A stretch of 59,746 nt of DNA, taken from Caryophanales bacterium. Lineage in GTDB: Bacteria > Bacillota > Bacilli > Bacillales > Amphibacillaceae. Positions 36,466 to 45,903 of this stretch are shown piece after piece (the first letter of the stretch is position 1; each line of letters starts with the position of its first letter). A model generated the notes under the pieces. The model made no database searches. It was not told where the DNA came from and worked only from the letters and a program-made list of their open reading frames with translations. The DNA is taken from the NCBI GenBank assembly GCA_026168805.1, contig JAPFDS010000073.1, positions 1 through 59,746 on the forward strand, read 5' to 3'. The position numbers were made by a program, and so were the translations under genes.

Positions 36466-37688
36466 CACACAACCTTTTTGTTACTATTTAACATGGATTC
36501 AGTAAAATTCGGCTTTACACTTGAATTTAATTTTCCAAATATCTCAGAGTAAATAGCTTGAAAATAAATTTGTGTTTCTTCTTTCAGATACTGGGTATCC
36601 CATCCAGATAAACGAGCAATAAAATAAGACAAATTAACACCTGTCCGATGCGCTTTTTCATCTTGAACAAAATAATCATAAGCTTCCTTTATTTGCTTTA
36701 CAGCTTTAAGATTATAATTTCGAATAGCAACCTCATCCTCTTGCTGATCTTTACTGTAATAATTGATTAACCGTTTCGAAAGACGTTTATATGTAGACAA
36801 CAACTGTGGTTCTCGTTCTATTAAAGCTTTATCTATACTACTTTCCAAAGATTCAATTCGTTCAACTACTTTATCCTCAACGGCATTGCCTGCTTCTAAT
36901 TGATCAACGTTAATTTCCAATTTTGATAGTAATGTATGTGTCGATGCTTTTCTTTCTTTATAGATTTCAACCATTATTTCCTGGCCATATTTTAATATTT
37001 CATTATGCTTCTCAATTGCAAAGTTCCAATTATCAACAGAACAATAATCTAAGAAAATTCGACTTGCCCGATTCAGCTTCTCCGCTGTTTTTTTCTTGAT
37101 TTTCTGTTCTTGATTAATCAAATATGGATTTAACAACTCTAAATACACTTCAAATAAACTTCGTGAATACGGGAATTGACTTAAAGCAGATTCAACCATT
37201 TCAATAGCTTTTTGCGGTTCATTTTTTACCCGACTAATTCTTTCAAGCCACAAGTCATGTTCAGCGTCTCTAGCATTTACATGTGTAACCAATGCAACTT
37301 TGACTCCTTCAAAGTCTTGTCCAATCTTTTCTTGAAACTGATCAAGCTTTTGAATATGATCCATTTGATCCAACTTCAGTTGTTCAATTACTTGATCAAT
37401 AGCTAGTATGTTATCTTTTTTTGTTTCTTCTAAATTTGCTAGCTCTACTTTATATAATTGATAAAGTTGCGTTCTATCATTTTCCATAACCTCCTCTAGA
37501 TTTTCTTTTATTTTTTCAAACAATAGTTCTGCTTTACTCACCACAATGTCTTCATTTTTTTCATTCTGAATTTCAATTTGATTTTTTAACTGCATAGTCT
37601 GCTTGTTCATCATTGTAAGCTTAAAATAAAAAATTATAATAAAGCTAATAAATAAAATCAATTGCAATATGTTGAGTATGTCATACAT
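36465..37688 (-). CDS. Membrane-anchored coiled-coil/helical-repeat protein
   Basis: 407 aa, not recognised. One N-terminal TM helix (residues 5-25), a long coiled coil (~28-130, rich in E/K/Q with heptads such as QLKLDQMDHIQKLDQF), and a helical repeat region (~145-400) with TPR-like pieces (ERISRVKNEPQKAIEMVESAL, ALSQFPYSRSLFEVYLELL). RBS AGGAGTG before ATG 37688. Translationally coupled to the HNH-motif protein, suggesting a complex in which this protein anchors or senses. Confidence 0.65.
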   Translation of the reverse strand: MYDILNILQLILFISFIIIFYFKLTMMNKQTMQLKNQIEIQNEKNEDIVVSKAELLFEKIKENLEEVMENDRTQLYQLYKVELANLEETKKDNILAIDQVIEQLKLDQMDHIQKLDQFQEKIGQDFEGVKVALVTHVNARDAEHDLWLERISRVKNEPQKAIEMVESALSQFPYSRSLFEVYLELLNPYLINQEQKIKKKTAEKLNRASRIFLDYCSVDNWNFAIEKHNEILKYGQEIMVEIYKERKASTHTLLSKLEINVDQLEAGNAVEDKVVERIESLESSIDKALIEREPQLLSTYKRLSKRLINYYSKDQQEDEVAIRNYNLKAVKQIKEAYDYFVQDEKAHRTGVNLSYFIARLSGWDTQYLKEETQIYFQAIYSEIFGKLNSSVKPNFTESMLNSNKKVV

Positions 37689-38052
37689 GTAATCACTCCT
37701 ATTTTTGTAAAAACACTTATAGTTCTATAGTACCACACATACAAAGGTCGAAATAGGCCTTAACGCCTAATTAATCTATTATATGAATTTGGTTAGATTG
37801 TGTCTAACTCACTATCATTGACTTTATCCATAAATAAAAAGAGATATCGTAAAATAATAGAGTATTAGACAGCAACAGAATCCTTCTTAAAATAACTACA
37901 ATTATTTGTAACCTAGCAAAAGTACACAGATCAAATTGACAACATAAATTTGAATTTATAAACTTAAAAGTATTCTATATCCTTATGATTAACGTCTAAT
38001 TAATGCTATAATTAGATAAGAACATATGCTCCTGTAAAGGAGGAGAATACTG
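37689..38052. other. Divergent intergenic region, no gene seen
   Basis: 364 bp between the leftward HNH/coiled-coil pair and the rightward LAGLIDADG gene. AT-rich. TTGACA at ~37938 and TATAAT at ~38010 are present but not correctly spaced with each other; both genes presumably start here. Confidence 0.4.
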
Positions 38053-39099
38053 ATGAACAATAGTGAAATAACTGCTTATATAAAAGATAATTTCCCTATT
38101 AACTCTACTAAATTAGTCGCAGACGAACTTAAACTATCTGTTAGTCAAGTTCGAACCATAGCTAAGAAGAATGGGATTAAAAAATGTGAAATATATTTAG
38201 AAGGTTTAAAGAAACAATTGATTGTCAATCGTAAGAATTGGTATGAAGAAAATATACCTGAATTAAAGTTCACATACATTCAAGAACAGATTATATTAGG
38301 TTCTTTATTCGGTGATGGCTATATTAGTACTGGAGCAGAAAGAAGTATTAATTGTTATTACCAGGAGCACTTCGGTGAAAATCAGAGAGCTTATCGCGAA
38401 TGGAAATTAACACAACTAAAGGATTTACACTTTTCTATTAAAGGAAATTATCTACGTTCTATAAGCCACCCCTACTTCACGAATTTGCGTTCCGAACTAT
38501 ATTCGAAAAACATTAAAACTGCAACAAAAAATGTACTCAAAAGATGTACTCATCCTATGTTTTTAGCCACATTATATTTAGATGATGGAAGCTTGATCAT
38601 CTCTTACAGATATAATAAGAAGAATAACACCGTACGTTGCTATCCTAGCATCGTACTCTACACACTGAATTTAACAAGACTAGAAAATTCATTATTAGCC
38701 ACCCATCTAAATCAAACATTTAAAACTAATTTTGTCGTTTCTGGACATCCTGATGGACATGGGAGTCTCCTAAAACTTAACAAGGAATCTGAAGTCACAC
38801 ATTTCCTAAATACAATTAATCCCCAAGTAAAAGACATTACTTCTATGAAATATAAAACATGTGTTAAAGAAAATATTAAAAGTAAAACTGACCATATCAA
38901 AATGAAGTATGGCGAGGATGTTCACATCAAAATCAGCTCTTCTAAGCGCAGGAATCTATATACAGACTCAGATATTCAAACAATAATAACCTTAAAAAAA
39001 GCCGGCGTAACTGACAAGTTAATTGCAAAGGAGCTTGATAGAACTTATTGGTCGGTTGTTTATAAGATAAAAGAATTGAGAAAGAAAAAGTTATTATAA
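38053..39099 (+). CDS. Free-standing LAGLIDADG homing endonuclease
   Basis: 348 aa. Residues 1-40 resemble a helix-turn-helix (KLSVSQVRTIAKKNGIKK); two LAGLIDADG-type motifs follow, IILGSLFGDGYIST (~79-92) and FLATLYLDDGSLIIS (~173-187), each with the acidic catalytic residue; the C-terminus has another HTH (AKELDRTYWSVVYKIKELRKK). RBS GGAGGAG before ATG. It faces hag tail to tail across one shared terminator and lies outside both hag introns, so it may drive their homing in trans. Other homing substrates are possible. Confidence 0.88.
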   Translation: MNNSEITAYIKDNFPINSTKLVADELKLSVSQVRTIAKKNGIKKCEIYLEGLKKQLIVNRKNWYEENIPELKFTYIQEQIILGSLFGDGYISTGAERSINCYYQEHFGENQRAYREWKLTQLKDLHFSIKGNYLRSISHPYFTNLRSELYSKNIKTATKNVLKRCTHPMFLATLYLDDGSLIISYRYNKKNNTVRCYPSIVLYTLNLTRLENSLLATHLNQTFKTNFVVSGHPDGHGSLLKLNKESEVTHFLNTINPQVKDITSMKYKTCVKENIKSKTDHIKMKYGEDVHIKISSSKRRNLYTDSDIQTIITLKKAGVTDKLIAKELDRTYWSVVYKIKELRKKKLL

Positions 39100-39163
39100 C
39101 TACCTTTATTGTATTTCTCCGTTTCTAAGCATTCACGGGTGACCGATTATAGTATAAATTCTT

Positions 39164-39199
39164 AAAAAAGAACTCTAACCTTAAGGTTAGAGTTCTTTG
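39164..39199. terminator. Bidirectional terminator between the homing endonuclease and hag
   Basis: AAAGAACTCTAACC and its exact complement GGTTAGAGTTCTTT form a near-perfect palindrome with A and T runs on each side. Confidence 0.92.
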
Positions 39200-39216
39200 A
39201 TAACCATAATCTAAAA

Positions 39217-40796
39217 TTACTGAAGTAACTGTAAAACACCTTGTGGTTGTTGGTTGGCTTGCTTCGCCACTATGTCTTTCGAGCATAGAATAGACTATAT
39301 CTTCACCCTAATTTCTCTTAGGGGCTGGGCTCTTCGAATGATTATTCATCACCCTACGAATCTCATTACCTTATGCTTAGCATTTAGGTAGTGCATTCTA
39401 GTCGTTGAACCTTCGTCAGGCTTTCGCCACAGACGCTTGGCTGCTGATTGTCCATTGTTGCATTGTCTTCCTTTTCAAACCATCACGTTTACTGTTTCCA
39501 GTTCCGTTGTGGTGGTAGACACTTTAGGATGTTCCAGCAATTCACCCAGTTGTCGCTCTAATCCGTTACCAGATTAGACGCCCGGTCACAACATTACTGA
39601 AGAAGTTGTAAAACTCCTTGAGGATTCTGTTGTGCTTGAGCTAACATTGCTTGTGATGCTTGAGTTAGGATGTTGTTCTTCGTGAACTCCATCATTTCTT
39701 TCGCCATCGTGCGAACATTTACTTTCATAAATGACTAGACTATATCTTCACCCTCTAGTTTTCTAGTAGGGGTCGGGCACTTCGGATTCACAAGGTACTC
39801 ATCCTTGTTTCACCTACGGATTTCATCATCATTACTTACGCTTTAGATGGTCTATCCTAGTCGTTGAACCTTCGCCAGGCTTTCGCCACAGGCGCTTGGC
39901 TGCTGATTGCCCAATCTCGTCTTTTCTTAAACCTTCACGTTTACCGTTTCCAGTTGCGTTGTGGTAAGACAAGTTCTTAAGGGGTTTCCAGCAATTCACC
40001 CGATCGTACTCTCTAACCGTTACCAGTTAGGACGACTGTGCCTCATTCTGCTTAGTTAAGCAGCTTCGGCATAATCAACGTCTCTAATTCTTGATTCTGC
40101 AGCTGTTAGGTTTTCAGAAGATGCACCTAAGTTGTTGATTGTGTGCTCTAGACGGTTTTGAACCGCACCTAAACCTGAACGTGTTGATGAAACATCTTTG
40201 ATAGCTTTATCTATCGATTCTACAACCGTATCAAAATCTGTACTCTCTGAGAACTCGGAAACGTTAATCTCACCTAGACCAAGTGCTTCAGAAGTCATCG
40301 CATCAATATTAACAGCAAGATTTTGCTCTGCATTTGCACCAATTTGGAAAATAAGATCTCCTTCACTCTCTGCAAATTCACCTGTTAATAAGTCTTTACC
40401 GTTAAACTGCGTACGTTCAGCAATGCCATCAATTTCATCAATTAATGATTGCATTTCGTCTTGGATTGCTGTTAAATCATCCTCTTCTTGTGTTCCAAGG
40501 TTACCAGCTTGAACTGCTAATTCACGCATTCTTTGAAGAATGTCATGTGTTTCATTTAAAGCACCTTCTGCAGTTTGGATAAGAGAAATTCCATCCTGTG
40601 AGTTCTTAACTGCCATATCAAGACCACGAATCTGTCCACGCATTTTTTCAGAGATTGCAAGACCTGCTGCGTCATCTCCTGCACGGTTAATTTGTAGACC
40701 TGAAGAAAGTTTTTCTAAAGATCCTTGTACTGCGTTGTTGTTTGCACCTAACTGTCTGTGTGTGTTAAGTGCTGAAATGTTATGATTGATAATCAT
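39217..40796 (-). CDS. hag: Flagellin, gene split by two group I introns (three exons)
   Basis: Filament subunit. Exons (leftward): 40796-40074 (241 codons), 39707-39639 (23 codons), 39261-39217 (14 codons plus TAA); spliced protein 278 aa. N-terminus MIINHNISALNTHRQL and the D0/D1 segments are standard; joining the exons restores the conserved C-terminus RDVD/MAKEMMEFTKNNILTQ...QAMLA/QANQQPQGVLQLLQ. Without splicing of intron 1 the message stops after RDVDYAEAA (246 aa). Both junctions fit group I rules: U before each intron, G at each intron end. Strong sigma-D promoter and RBS TGGAGGTAG upstream. Confidence 0.92.
39262..39638 (-). ncRNA. Group I intron 2 in hag
   Basis: 377 nt, predicted self-splicing. 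Conserved core on the minus strand: P3/P4 GAATTGCTGGAA (39543-39532), CAATCAGCAGCCAAGC (39450-39435), P7 GTTCAACGACTA (39410-39399) and AAGATATAGTC (39303-39293), then a P9 hairpin CTATG/CATAG and 8 nt to the terminal G. 5' exon ends GCU; its U can pair with G in GGC of the guide, extended by CACAAC/GUUGUG. No ORF for an endonuclease. Its first 45 nt are a diverged copy of exon 3, encoding QAQQNPQGVLQLLQ and a stop. Confidence 0.85.
39708..40073 (-). ncRNA. Group I intron 1 in hag
   Basis: 366 nt, closely related to intron 2. Core elements on the minus strand: GAATTGCTGGAA (39998-39987), CAATCAGCAGCCAAGC (39909-39894), GTTCAACGACTA (39869-39858), AAGATATAGTC (39748-39738), P9 CATTTA/TAAATG, then 8 nt and terminal G. 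P1: GAU/UAUGCC pairs with GGCACAGUC, placing a U-G pair exactly at the splice site. Splicing joins RDVD to MAKEMMEF. No endonuclease ORF inside. Confidence 0.88.
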
Positions 40797-40885
40797 AATT
40801 CATCTACCTCCATGTAGTTGTATTTTTGTGAGTCACGTCCGTGTGTCTCACGAGCGAACACCTTATTTTTGATGTTCTACTACAT

Positions 40886-40911
40886 ATATCGGCGGGATTC
40901 GTAAATGTTTA
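40886..40911 (-). promoter_or_regulatory. Sigma-D (flagellar) promoter of hag
   Basis: TAAA at 40911-40908, 14-nt spacer, GCCGATAT at 40893-40886: an exact match to the SigD consensus. The leader that follows has a GTGAG/CTCAC stem-loop before the RBS. Confidence 0.93.
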
Positions 40912-40952
40912 AAGTTTTTTAGCTTTTATTTTAATATTTTTATGAAAAAATA

Positions 40953-42359
40953 CTATTTAAAGTTCTTTCGCAAAAACTGCATAACTTCACTCGCTGCTTC
41001 TTTCCCTTGCTTCACACAATCCGGAATTCCTACGCCTTCATAGGAACTTCCTGCAAGATAAATCCCTGGTAATTGCTTCGTTAGATCCTCTCGTACTGAC
41101 TTCAATGTTTCTACATGCCCCACCCGATACTGCGGCATCATTTCTTGCCATCTTGACACAAAAGTAAACAAAGGTTTGTCTGTAATGTTCATTGTTGCTT
41201 CGAGTTCACGCAACACGATATTAGTAATCTCTTCATCAGACAGCCCGACAACTTCTTGATCAGAAGGTTTACCAACGTATGTCCTGAGTAACACTTTCCC
41301 TTCAGATGTTGTTAATGGCCATTTTCGATGCGTCCACGTACAAGCGGTCATGCGAAAATCGCTGTTCCTTGAAACAACAAAGCCTGTTCCGTCTACACTC
41401 TCGCTTATTGCTGATTCATCAAATGCACAAACGACATTTGCGACTGAGCTCATCGGCATGTGTGCAAATGGTTTAAACAAGCTTTCTTCAGCAAACATGT
41501 TTGGTAAATGGTTGTGCGGAATCGTCATAATTACTGCATCCGCTTCACACGTCTGACCATCACTTAGCTTCAGTAAATACCTATCATTCTGCTGCGTAAT
41601 CTTTTCCACAGCTATTTCAAACCGAACGGTCTCTTTTCCAATGGCTTCATATAAAGCATCGACCAATGTGTCTAAACCATTTTCAAATGAAAGGAATTGT
41701 CCTTTTTTCTTCCCTGTACTTGCTCGGTTTGCTGGGAGTGTTTCTCGCAAGCCCCGTATGACGCTTCCATACTCCTGCTCCAGTTCATAAAACTGAGGAA
41801 AGGACGCCATCATGCTCATTTCATCAATATCTGAAGAATAAATCCCTGACAACAGCGGTTCGACTAGATTTTCAATGAGTTCATCCCCAAAACGACCTCG
41901 TAAAAATTCACCTAATGACTGGTCGACTGCCGCTTCTCCTTTTGGTACATCTAATTCTTCTTGCACACGCTCTTTCCCCGCTTCAGAAATAATCTTCTCA
42001 TCAGTCAAACTGTCCTCCTGCACAGGTATTCCCATAAATGATCCACCCGGGATTTTATGCAATGTCTCGCCAACGAGTACGTGCGCCTGCCCAGTACTGT
42101 TTCGGACTAATTTGTCTGAGATCCCGAGCTCTTCTACTAATTTGACCGCTGCGGTTTTCCGCTCTAAAAATGAATCCGCTCCTCTCTCGAGCACGAATCC
42201 ATCTTTATGAACCGTATGAATTTTTCCACCTAATCGATCGCTTGCTTCGATCAGTTGCACTTCATAAGGCAAATCGAGACGTTCAATTTCCTTTTGCGTA
42301 TAGTAGGCGGTGGTCAGTCCGGTAATTCCTCCGCCTACGATTACAATGTTCTTTTTCAT
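40953..42359 (-). CDS. hemY: Coproporphyrinogen III oxidase (coproporphyrin-forming), HemY/CgoX
   Basis: FAD enzyme that oxidises coproporphyrinogen III to coproporphyrin III in the Gram-positive haem route. FAD site IVGGGITGLTTAYYTQ at the N-terminus, ERGADSFLERK, and C-terminal LAGSSYEGVGIPDCVKQGKEAA. 468 aa. Its ATG overlaps the hemH stop codon (TAATG), so translation is coupled. Last gene of the leftward haem operon. Confidence 0.96.
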   Translation of the reverse strand: MKKNIVIVGGGITGLTTAYYTQKEIERLDLPYEVQLIEASDRLGGKIHTVHKDGFVLERGADSFLERKTAAVKLVEELGISDKLVRNSTGQAHVLVGETLHKIPGGSFMGIPVQEDSLTDEKIISEAGKERVQEELDVPKGEAAVDQSLGEFLRGRFGDELIENLVEPLLSGIYSSDIDEMSMMASFPQFYELEQEYGSVIRGLRETLPANRASTGKKKGQFLSFENGLDTLVDALYEAIGKETVRFEIAVEKITQQNDRYLLKLSDGQTCEADAVIMTIPHNHLPNMFAEESLFKPFAHMPMSSVANVVCAFDESAISESVDGTGFVVSRNSDFRMTACTWTHRKWPLTTSEGKVLLRTYVGKPSDQEVVGLSDEEITNIVLRELEATMNITDKPLFTFVSRWQEMMPQYRVGHVETLKSVREDLTKQLPGIYLAGSSYEGVGIPDCVKQGKEAASEVMQFLRKNFK

Positions 42360-43294
42360 TACGCATCACTCTTAAGTTTTTCTGACACAACTGTTGCTAA
42401 CGTTTCAATAAAGAGTGGATCTGTGTTCGGCATTTCTGGTCGGAAATAGCCTACCTCTAATTCATCACAAACGACTTTACATTCATAGTCATTGTCATAT
42501 AACACTTCCAAATGGTCCGAAACAAACCCTACTGGTGCGTAGACAAAGTTTCTATAGCCTTTTTGTTCATATAAATCCCGCGTCAAATCTTGAACGTCAG
42601 GTCCAATCCATGGATCAGGAGTGTTCCCTTCACTTTGCCAGCCGATTTCAACATTTTTTATCCCTGTGCGTTCAGAAATTAGTCTTGCTGTTTCGGTGAG
42701 TTGTTCGATATACGGATCATCGTCTTGCAAGATTTTTTCTGGTAAACTGTGCGCTGAAACGATAAGGACCGCTTCTTTTAGCTCTTCCTTTGTCATATCA
42801 GTGTATGTATCGTTGATCGCACGGGCCCAATATTCGATAAATCCATCTTCATCATACCAATCTTCCACTGACGACAGTGAGATGCCTACCTTGTCAGACG
42901 CTTCCTGCGCACGGCCATTATAAGACTTCACACTAAACGTCGAATAATGTGGTGCTAAAACGAGAGACGCAGCACGAGTAATCCCCGCTTCATGCATCGA
43001 CTCAACTGCATCTTCAATAAACGGTTCAATATGCTTCAACCCAATATATAACTCAAATTCATACTCGTCATGCATTTCGTTCAACTTTGCTTCTAGCGCT
43101 CTCCCTTGCTCTTCCGTAATTCGCGCCAAAGGAGAAATTCCACCAATCGCTTGATAGCGTTCAGTTAAATCTTGCAACGCCTCAGGAGACGGCTTTCTCC
43201 CATGTCTAATATGCGTGTAATATCGCTCAATATCCTCTTCCTTATACGGCGTTCCATAAGCCATCACTAATAAACCAATCTTCTCTTTACCCAT
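42359..43294 (-). CDS. hemH: Coproporphyrin III ferrochelatase
   Basis: Inserts Fe(II) into coproporphyrin III (also called CpfC). [28 protein letters not shown] at the N-terminus (shown to its start only: MAYGTP), catalytic His in [15 protein letters not shown], Glu in [25 protein letters not shown]. 311 aa. Start at either of two adjacent ATGs (43297 or 43294); the second is better spaced from GAGGTG. A GC-rich repeat of 156 bp separates it from hemE. Confidence 0.96.
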   Translation of the reverse strand: MGKEKIGLLVMAYGTPYKEEDIERYYTHIRHGRKPSPEALQDLTERYQAIGGISPLARITEEQGRALEAKLNEMHDEYEFELYIGLKHIEPFIEDAVESMHEAGITRAASLVLAPHYSTFSVKSYNGRAQEASDKVGISLSSVEDWYDEDGFIEYWARAINDTYTDMTKEELKEAVLIVSAHSLPEKILQDDDPYIEQLTETARLISERTGIKNVEIGWQSEGNTPDPWIGPDVQDLTRDLYEQKGYRNFVYAPVGFVSDHLEVLYDNDYECKVVCDELEVGYFRPEMPNTDPLFIETLATVVSEKLKSDA

Positions 43295-43359
43295 CATCGC
43301 ACCTCTTTTTTATCTTAGTTATTATTTCATAGGAACAGATTAAACTCTCATACTAGCGA

Positions 43360-43515
43360 ATGGAATATGTGAGACTCCCGCGGGAGCAGAGGGACAGATA
43401 AGACCCTGCCCCGGCAAGGGGTATGTCGACGTTGGCCGCAAAGGCCGGGTTTAGTCGACCATCCTTAACCCGAGGAGGCTTATCGCCCGCCCGCAGGAAA
43501 GCGAACATATTCCAT
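43360..43515. repeat. GC-rich palindromic repeat inside the haem operon
   Basis: About 156 bp with ends ATGGAATATGT and ACATATTCCAT in inverted orientation, next to GAGACTCCCGCGGGAGCAG and CCCGCCCGCAGGAAAGCG. Markedly richer in G and C than the genes on either side. Its style (CCCGCGGGA ... CCGAGGAGGCTT ... CGCAGGAAAGCGAA) matches a palindromic intergenic repeat I know to be common in Bacillaceae. Placed between hemE and hemH, so it is probably transcribed and folded in the mRNA. Confidence 0.8.
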
Positions 43516-43533
43516 GAGCGGTAATTTACCACT

Positions 43534-44568
43534 TTACCTTCCCGAATACGTATGAATTAATTCCGTTAATCGCTTCAATGTTTCCGGCTTAATATCCGGT
43601 GTCACTCCATGTCCTAAATTAAATACATGACGACCGTCAGCCATCCCCTGGTCCAAAATCGCTTTTGTTCGCTTTTCAATATTTTCCCAATCTGTCAATA
43701 AAATCGTCGGATCAAGATTCCCTTGCAACACTTTCGTAACGCCCAACTCCCGTGCTTCCATAATCGACGTTCTCCAGTCGAGACCAATCACATCTACAGG
43801 CAAGTCATTCCACTCCATCAATAAATGCCTTCCGTGAATGCCAAATAAAATCAATGGAACACCTGTTGGTTGTAACGCAGTAAAAATCCGGTCCATCACA
43901 GGCTTAATAAAGTATCGATAATCAGGAGCACTTAACGCCCCGACCCACGAATCAAAAATTTGAATCGCTGACACACCTGCATCGACTTGTGCCTTCGTAT
44001 ACGTAATGATCATGTCGCCTAGCCTTTCCATTAACAGAAACCATGCGTCTTCGTTGTTGTACATGAAGGCTTTTGTTTTGCTATACGTTTTCGAAGGACC
44101 TCCTTCAATCATGTAGCTCGCTAATGTAAACGGCGCTCCACTAAACCCAATTAAAGGGACCGTTAATTGTTCCTTCGTTAATAACTTAATCGTATCAAGC
44201 ACATATGGAATGTCTTCCTCCGGATGTAATTCCCCTAATTTTTCTATATCTTTTTTTGATTTTAGTGGGTTATCGATGACCGGGCCAATCCCCGATTTAA
44301 TTTCTACATCAACACCCATCGAAGGGAGTGGACTCATAATATCTTTGTACAAAATGGCAGCATCATTTCCGTAATTTTCAACCGGAAGTCTCGTCACATA
44401 CGCACAAAGTTCTGGATCATGCGTAATTTCAAAGAGTGTATGTTTCTTTCGTATTTCCAAATACTCTTTTTGCGACCTCCCAGCTTGACGCATATACCAC
44501 GCTGGTGTGTAATCTGTTTTTTCTCCGCGATAGGCGCGAATGATCGTATCGTTGATTTGTTTAGACAT
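43534..44568 (-). CDS. hemE: Uroporphyrinogen III decarboxylase
   Basis: Removes four carboxyls from uroporphyrinogen III to give coproporphyrinogen III. Signature [21 protein letters not shown] at the N-terminus (substrate Arg residues), [36 protein letters not shown], and [11 protein letters not shown]. 344 aa from ATG 44568, preceded by AAAAGGATG. Lies 30 bp after hemL, consistent with cotranscription. Confidence 0.97.
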   Translation of the reverse strand: MSKQINDTIIRAYRGEKTDYTPAWYMRQAGRSQKEYLEIRKKHTLFEITHDPELCAYVTRLPVENYGNDAAILYKDIMSPLPSMGVDVEIKSGIGPVIDNPLKSKKDIEKLGELHPEEDIPYVLDTIKLLTKEQLTVPLIGFSGAPFTLASYMIEGGPSKTYSKTKAFMYNNEDAWFLLMERLGDMIITYTKAQVDAGVSAIQIFDSWVGALSAPDYRYFIKPVMDRIFTALQPTGVPLILFGIHGRHLLMEWNDLPVDVIGLDWRTSIMEARELGVTKVLQGNLDPTILLTDWENIEKRTKAILDQGMADGRHVFNLGHGVTPDIKPETLKRLTELIHTYSGR

Positions 44569-44598
44569 AATCATCATCCTTTTCTCATGATAAGAGCA

Positions 44599-45885
44599 TT
44601 ATTTCTTTATGGTAGAAAATACGTTGTGAACCGCTTCAATCGTACGGTCAATATCAGCATCCGTATGAGCCGTAGACATAAATAACCCTTCAAATTGAGA
44701 CGGTGGTAAGAAAATACCTTCTTCAATCATCCCGCGATAATAGCTGGCGAACATATCTAGATTTGACGTCTGTGCTGTCTCAAAATTGGTTACTGGCTGA
44801 TCTGTGAAAAAGAATCCAACCATGGATCCTGCTCGATTAATTTGTAAATCAATCCCATTCTTTTCTGCCGCTTCTTCATAACCGGCAACTAACCGATCAA
44901 CTTTTTCGTTCATCTTGTCATAATCCGTTTCACTCACAGCACGCAATGTCTCAATTCCAGCTGCCATGGCAAGTGGATTTCCTGATAATGTTCCTGCTTG
45001 ATAAATATCTCCCGTTGGAGCGATGTTTTCCATAATTTCTCGTTTCGCACCATATGCTCCGACAGGCAAGCCTCCTCCGATGACTTTTCCAAGGCATGTT
45101 ATATCTGGCATGACGTCAAAGTGACCTTGAGCACATGTATAGCCAACGCGGAATCCAGTCATGACCTCATCAAAAATAAGTAATGAATCATTTTCTTCTG
45201 TAATCTCTCGTAAGTCCTTTAGGAATCCGTCCACTGGCGGAACAACCCCCATATTTCCGGATACAGGCTCTACGATGACGGCTGCAATGTCATCTCCATA
45301 TTGTTCAAATGCATAGCGGACGCTTTCCGTATCATTGTAAGGAACTGTAATCGTCGTGCTCGCGACACCCTTTGGAACTCCAGGACTGTCTGGCAATCCC
45401 AATGTAGCCACTCCAGATCCTGCCTTAATCAATAATGAATCGCCGTGCCCATGATAGTTTCCTTCAAATTTTAAAATAATATCTCTTCCGGTGTACCCGC
45501 GTGCTAATCGTAAGGCACTCATTGTGGCCTCTGTTCCGGAGTTAACCATACGAATCATTTCCACCGATGGCACGCGTTCCATCGCGAGTTTTGCTAATGT
45601 ATTTTCTAGTAAAGATGGTGCACCAAAACTCGTTCCCTTTTCAGCTACTTCTTTAAGCCTTGAAATGACTCGATCATCTGCGTGACCTAGTAGGAGCGGT
45701 CCCCAACTTAAGACGTAATCAATGTATTCATTGTCATCAATATCAACGATTTTCGAACCCTTTCCTCGGTCCATAAACAATGGTGACATGCCGACAGATG
45801 TAAATGCTCGAACAGGTGAATTCACCCCACCTGGCATGAGATCAACCGCTTCTTTATATGCATCTTCTGAATGTGTAAAATTCAT
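44599..45885 (-). CDS. hemL: Glutamate-1-semialdehyde 2,1-aminomutase
   Basis: PLP enzyme converting glutamate-1-semialdehyde to 5-aminolevulinate. [49 protein letters not shown]-lysine in [16 protein letters not shown], and [15 protein letters not shown]. 428 aa. ATG 45885 has GGAGG 7 nt upstream; the TTG two codons earlier is too close to that RBS. Confidence 0.97.
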   Translation of the reverse strand: MNFTHSEDAYKEAVDLMPGGVNSPVRAFTSVGMSPLFMDRGKGSKIVDIDDNEYIDYVLSWGPLLLGHADDRVISRLKEVAEKGTSFGAPSLLENTLAKLAMERVPSVEMIRMVNSGTEATMSALRLARGYTGRDIILKFEGNYHGHGDSLLIKAGSGVATLGLPDSPGVPKGVASTTITVPYNDTESVRYAFEQYGDDIAAVIVEPVSGNMGVVPPVDGFLKDLREITEENDSLLIFDEVMTGFRVGYTCAQGHFDVMPDITCLGKVIGGGLPVGAYGAKREIMENIAPTGDIYQAGTLSGNPLAMAAGIETLRAVSETDYDKMNEKVDRLVAGYEEAAEKNGIDLQINRAGSMVGFFFTDQPVTNFETAQTSNLDMFASYYRGMIEEGIFLPPSQFEGLFMSTAHTDADIDRTIEAVHNVFSTIKK

Positions 45886-45903
45886 TTCCAACCCTCCACT
45901 TTC

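Noticed and set aside
40056-40796. Flagellin as a truncated 246-residue pseudogene
   Set aside because: The missing C-terminus is found in two downstream exons separated by sequences with group I intron cores, so the gene is split rather than broken.
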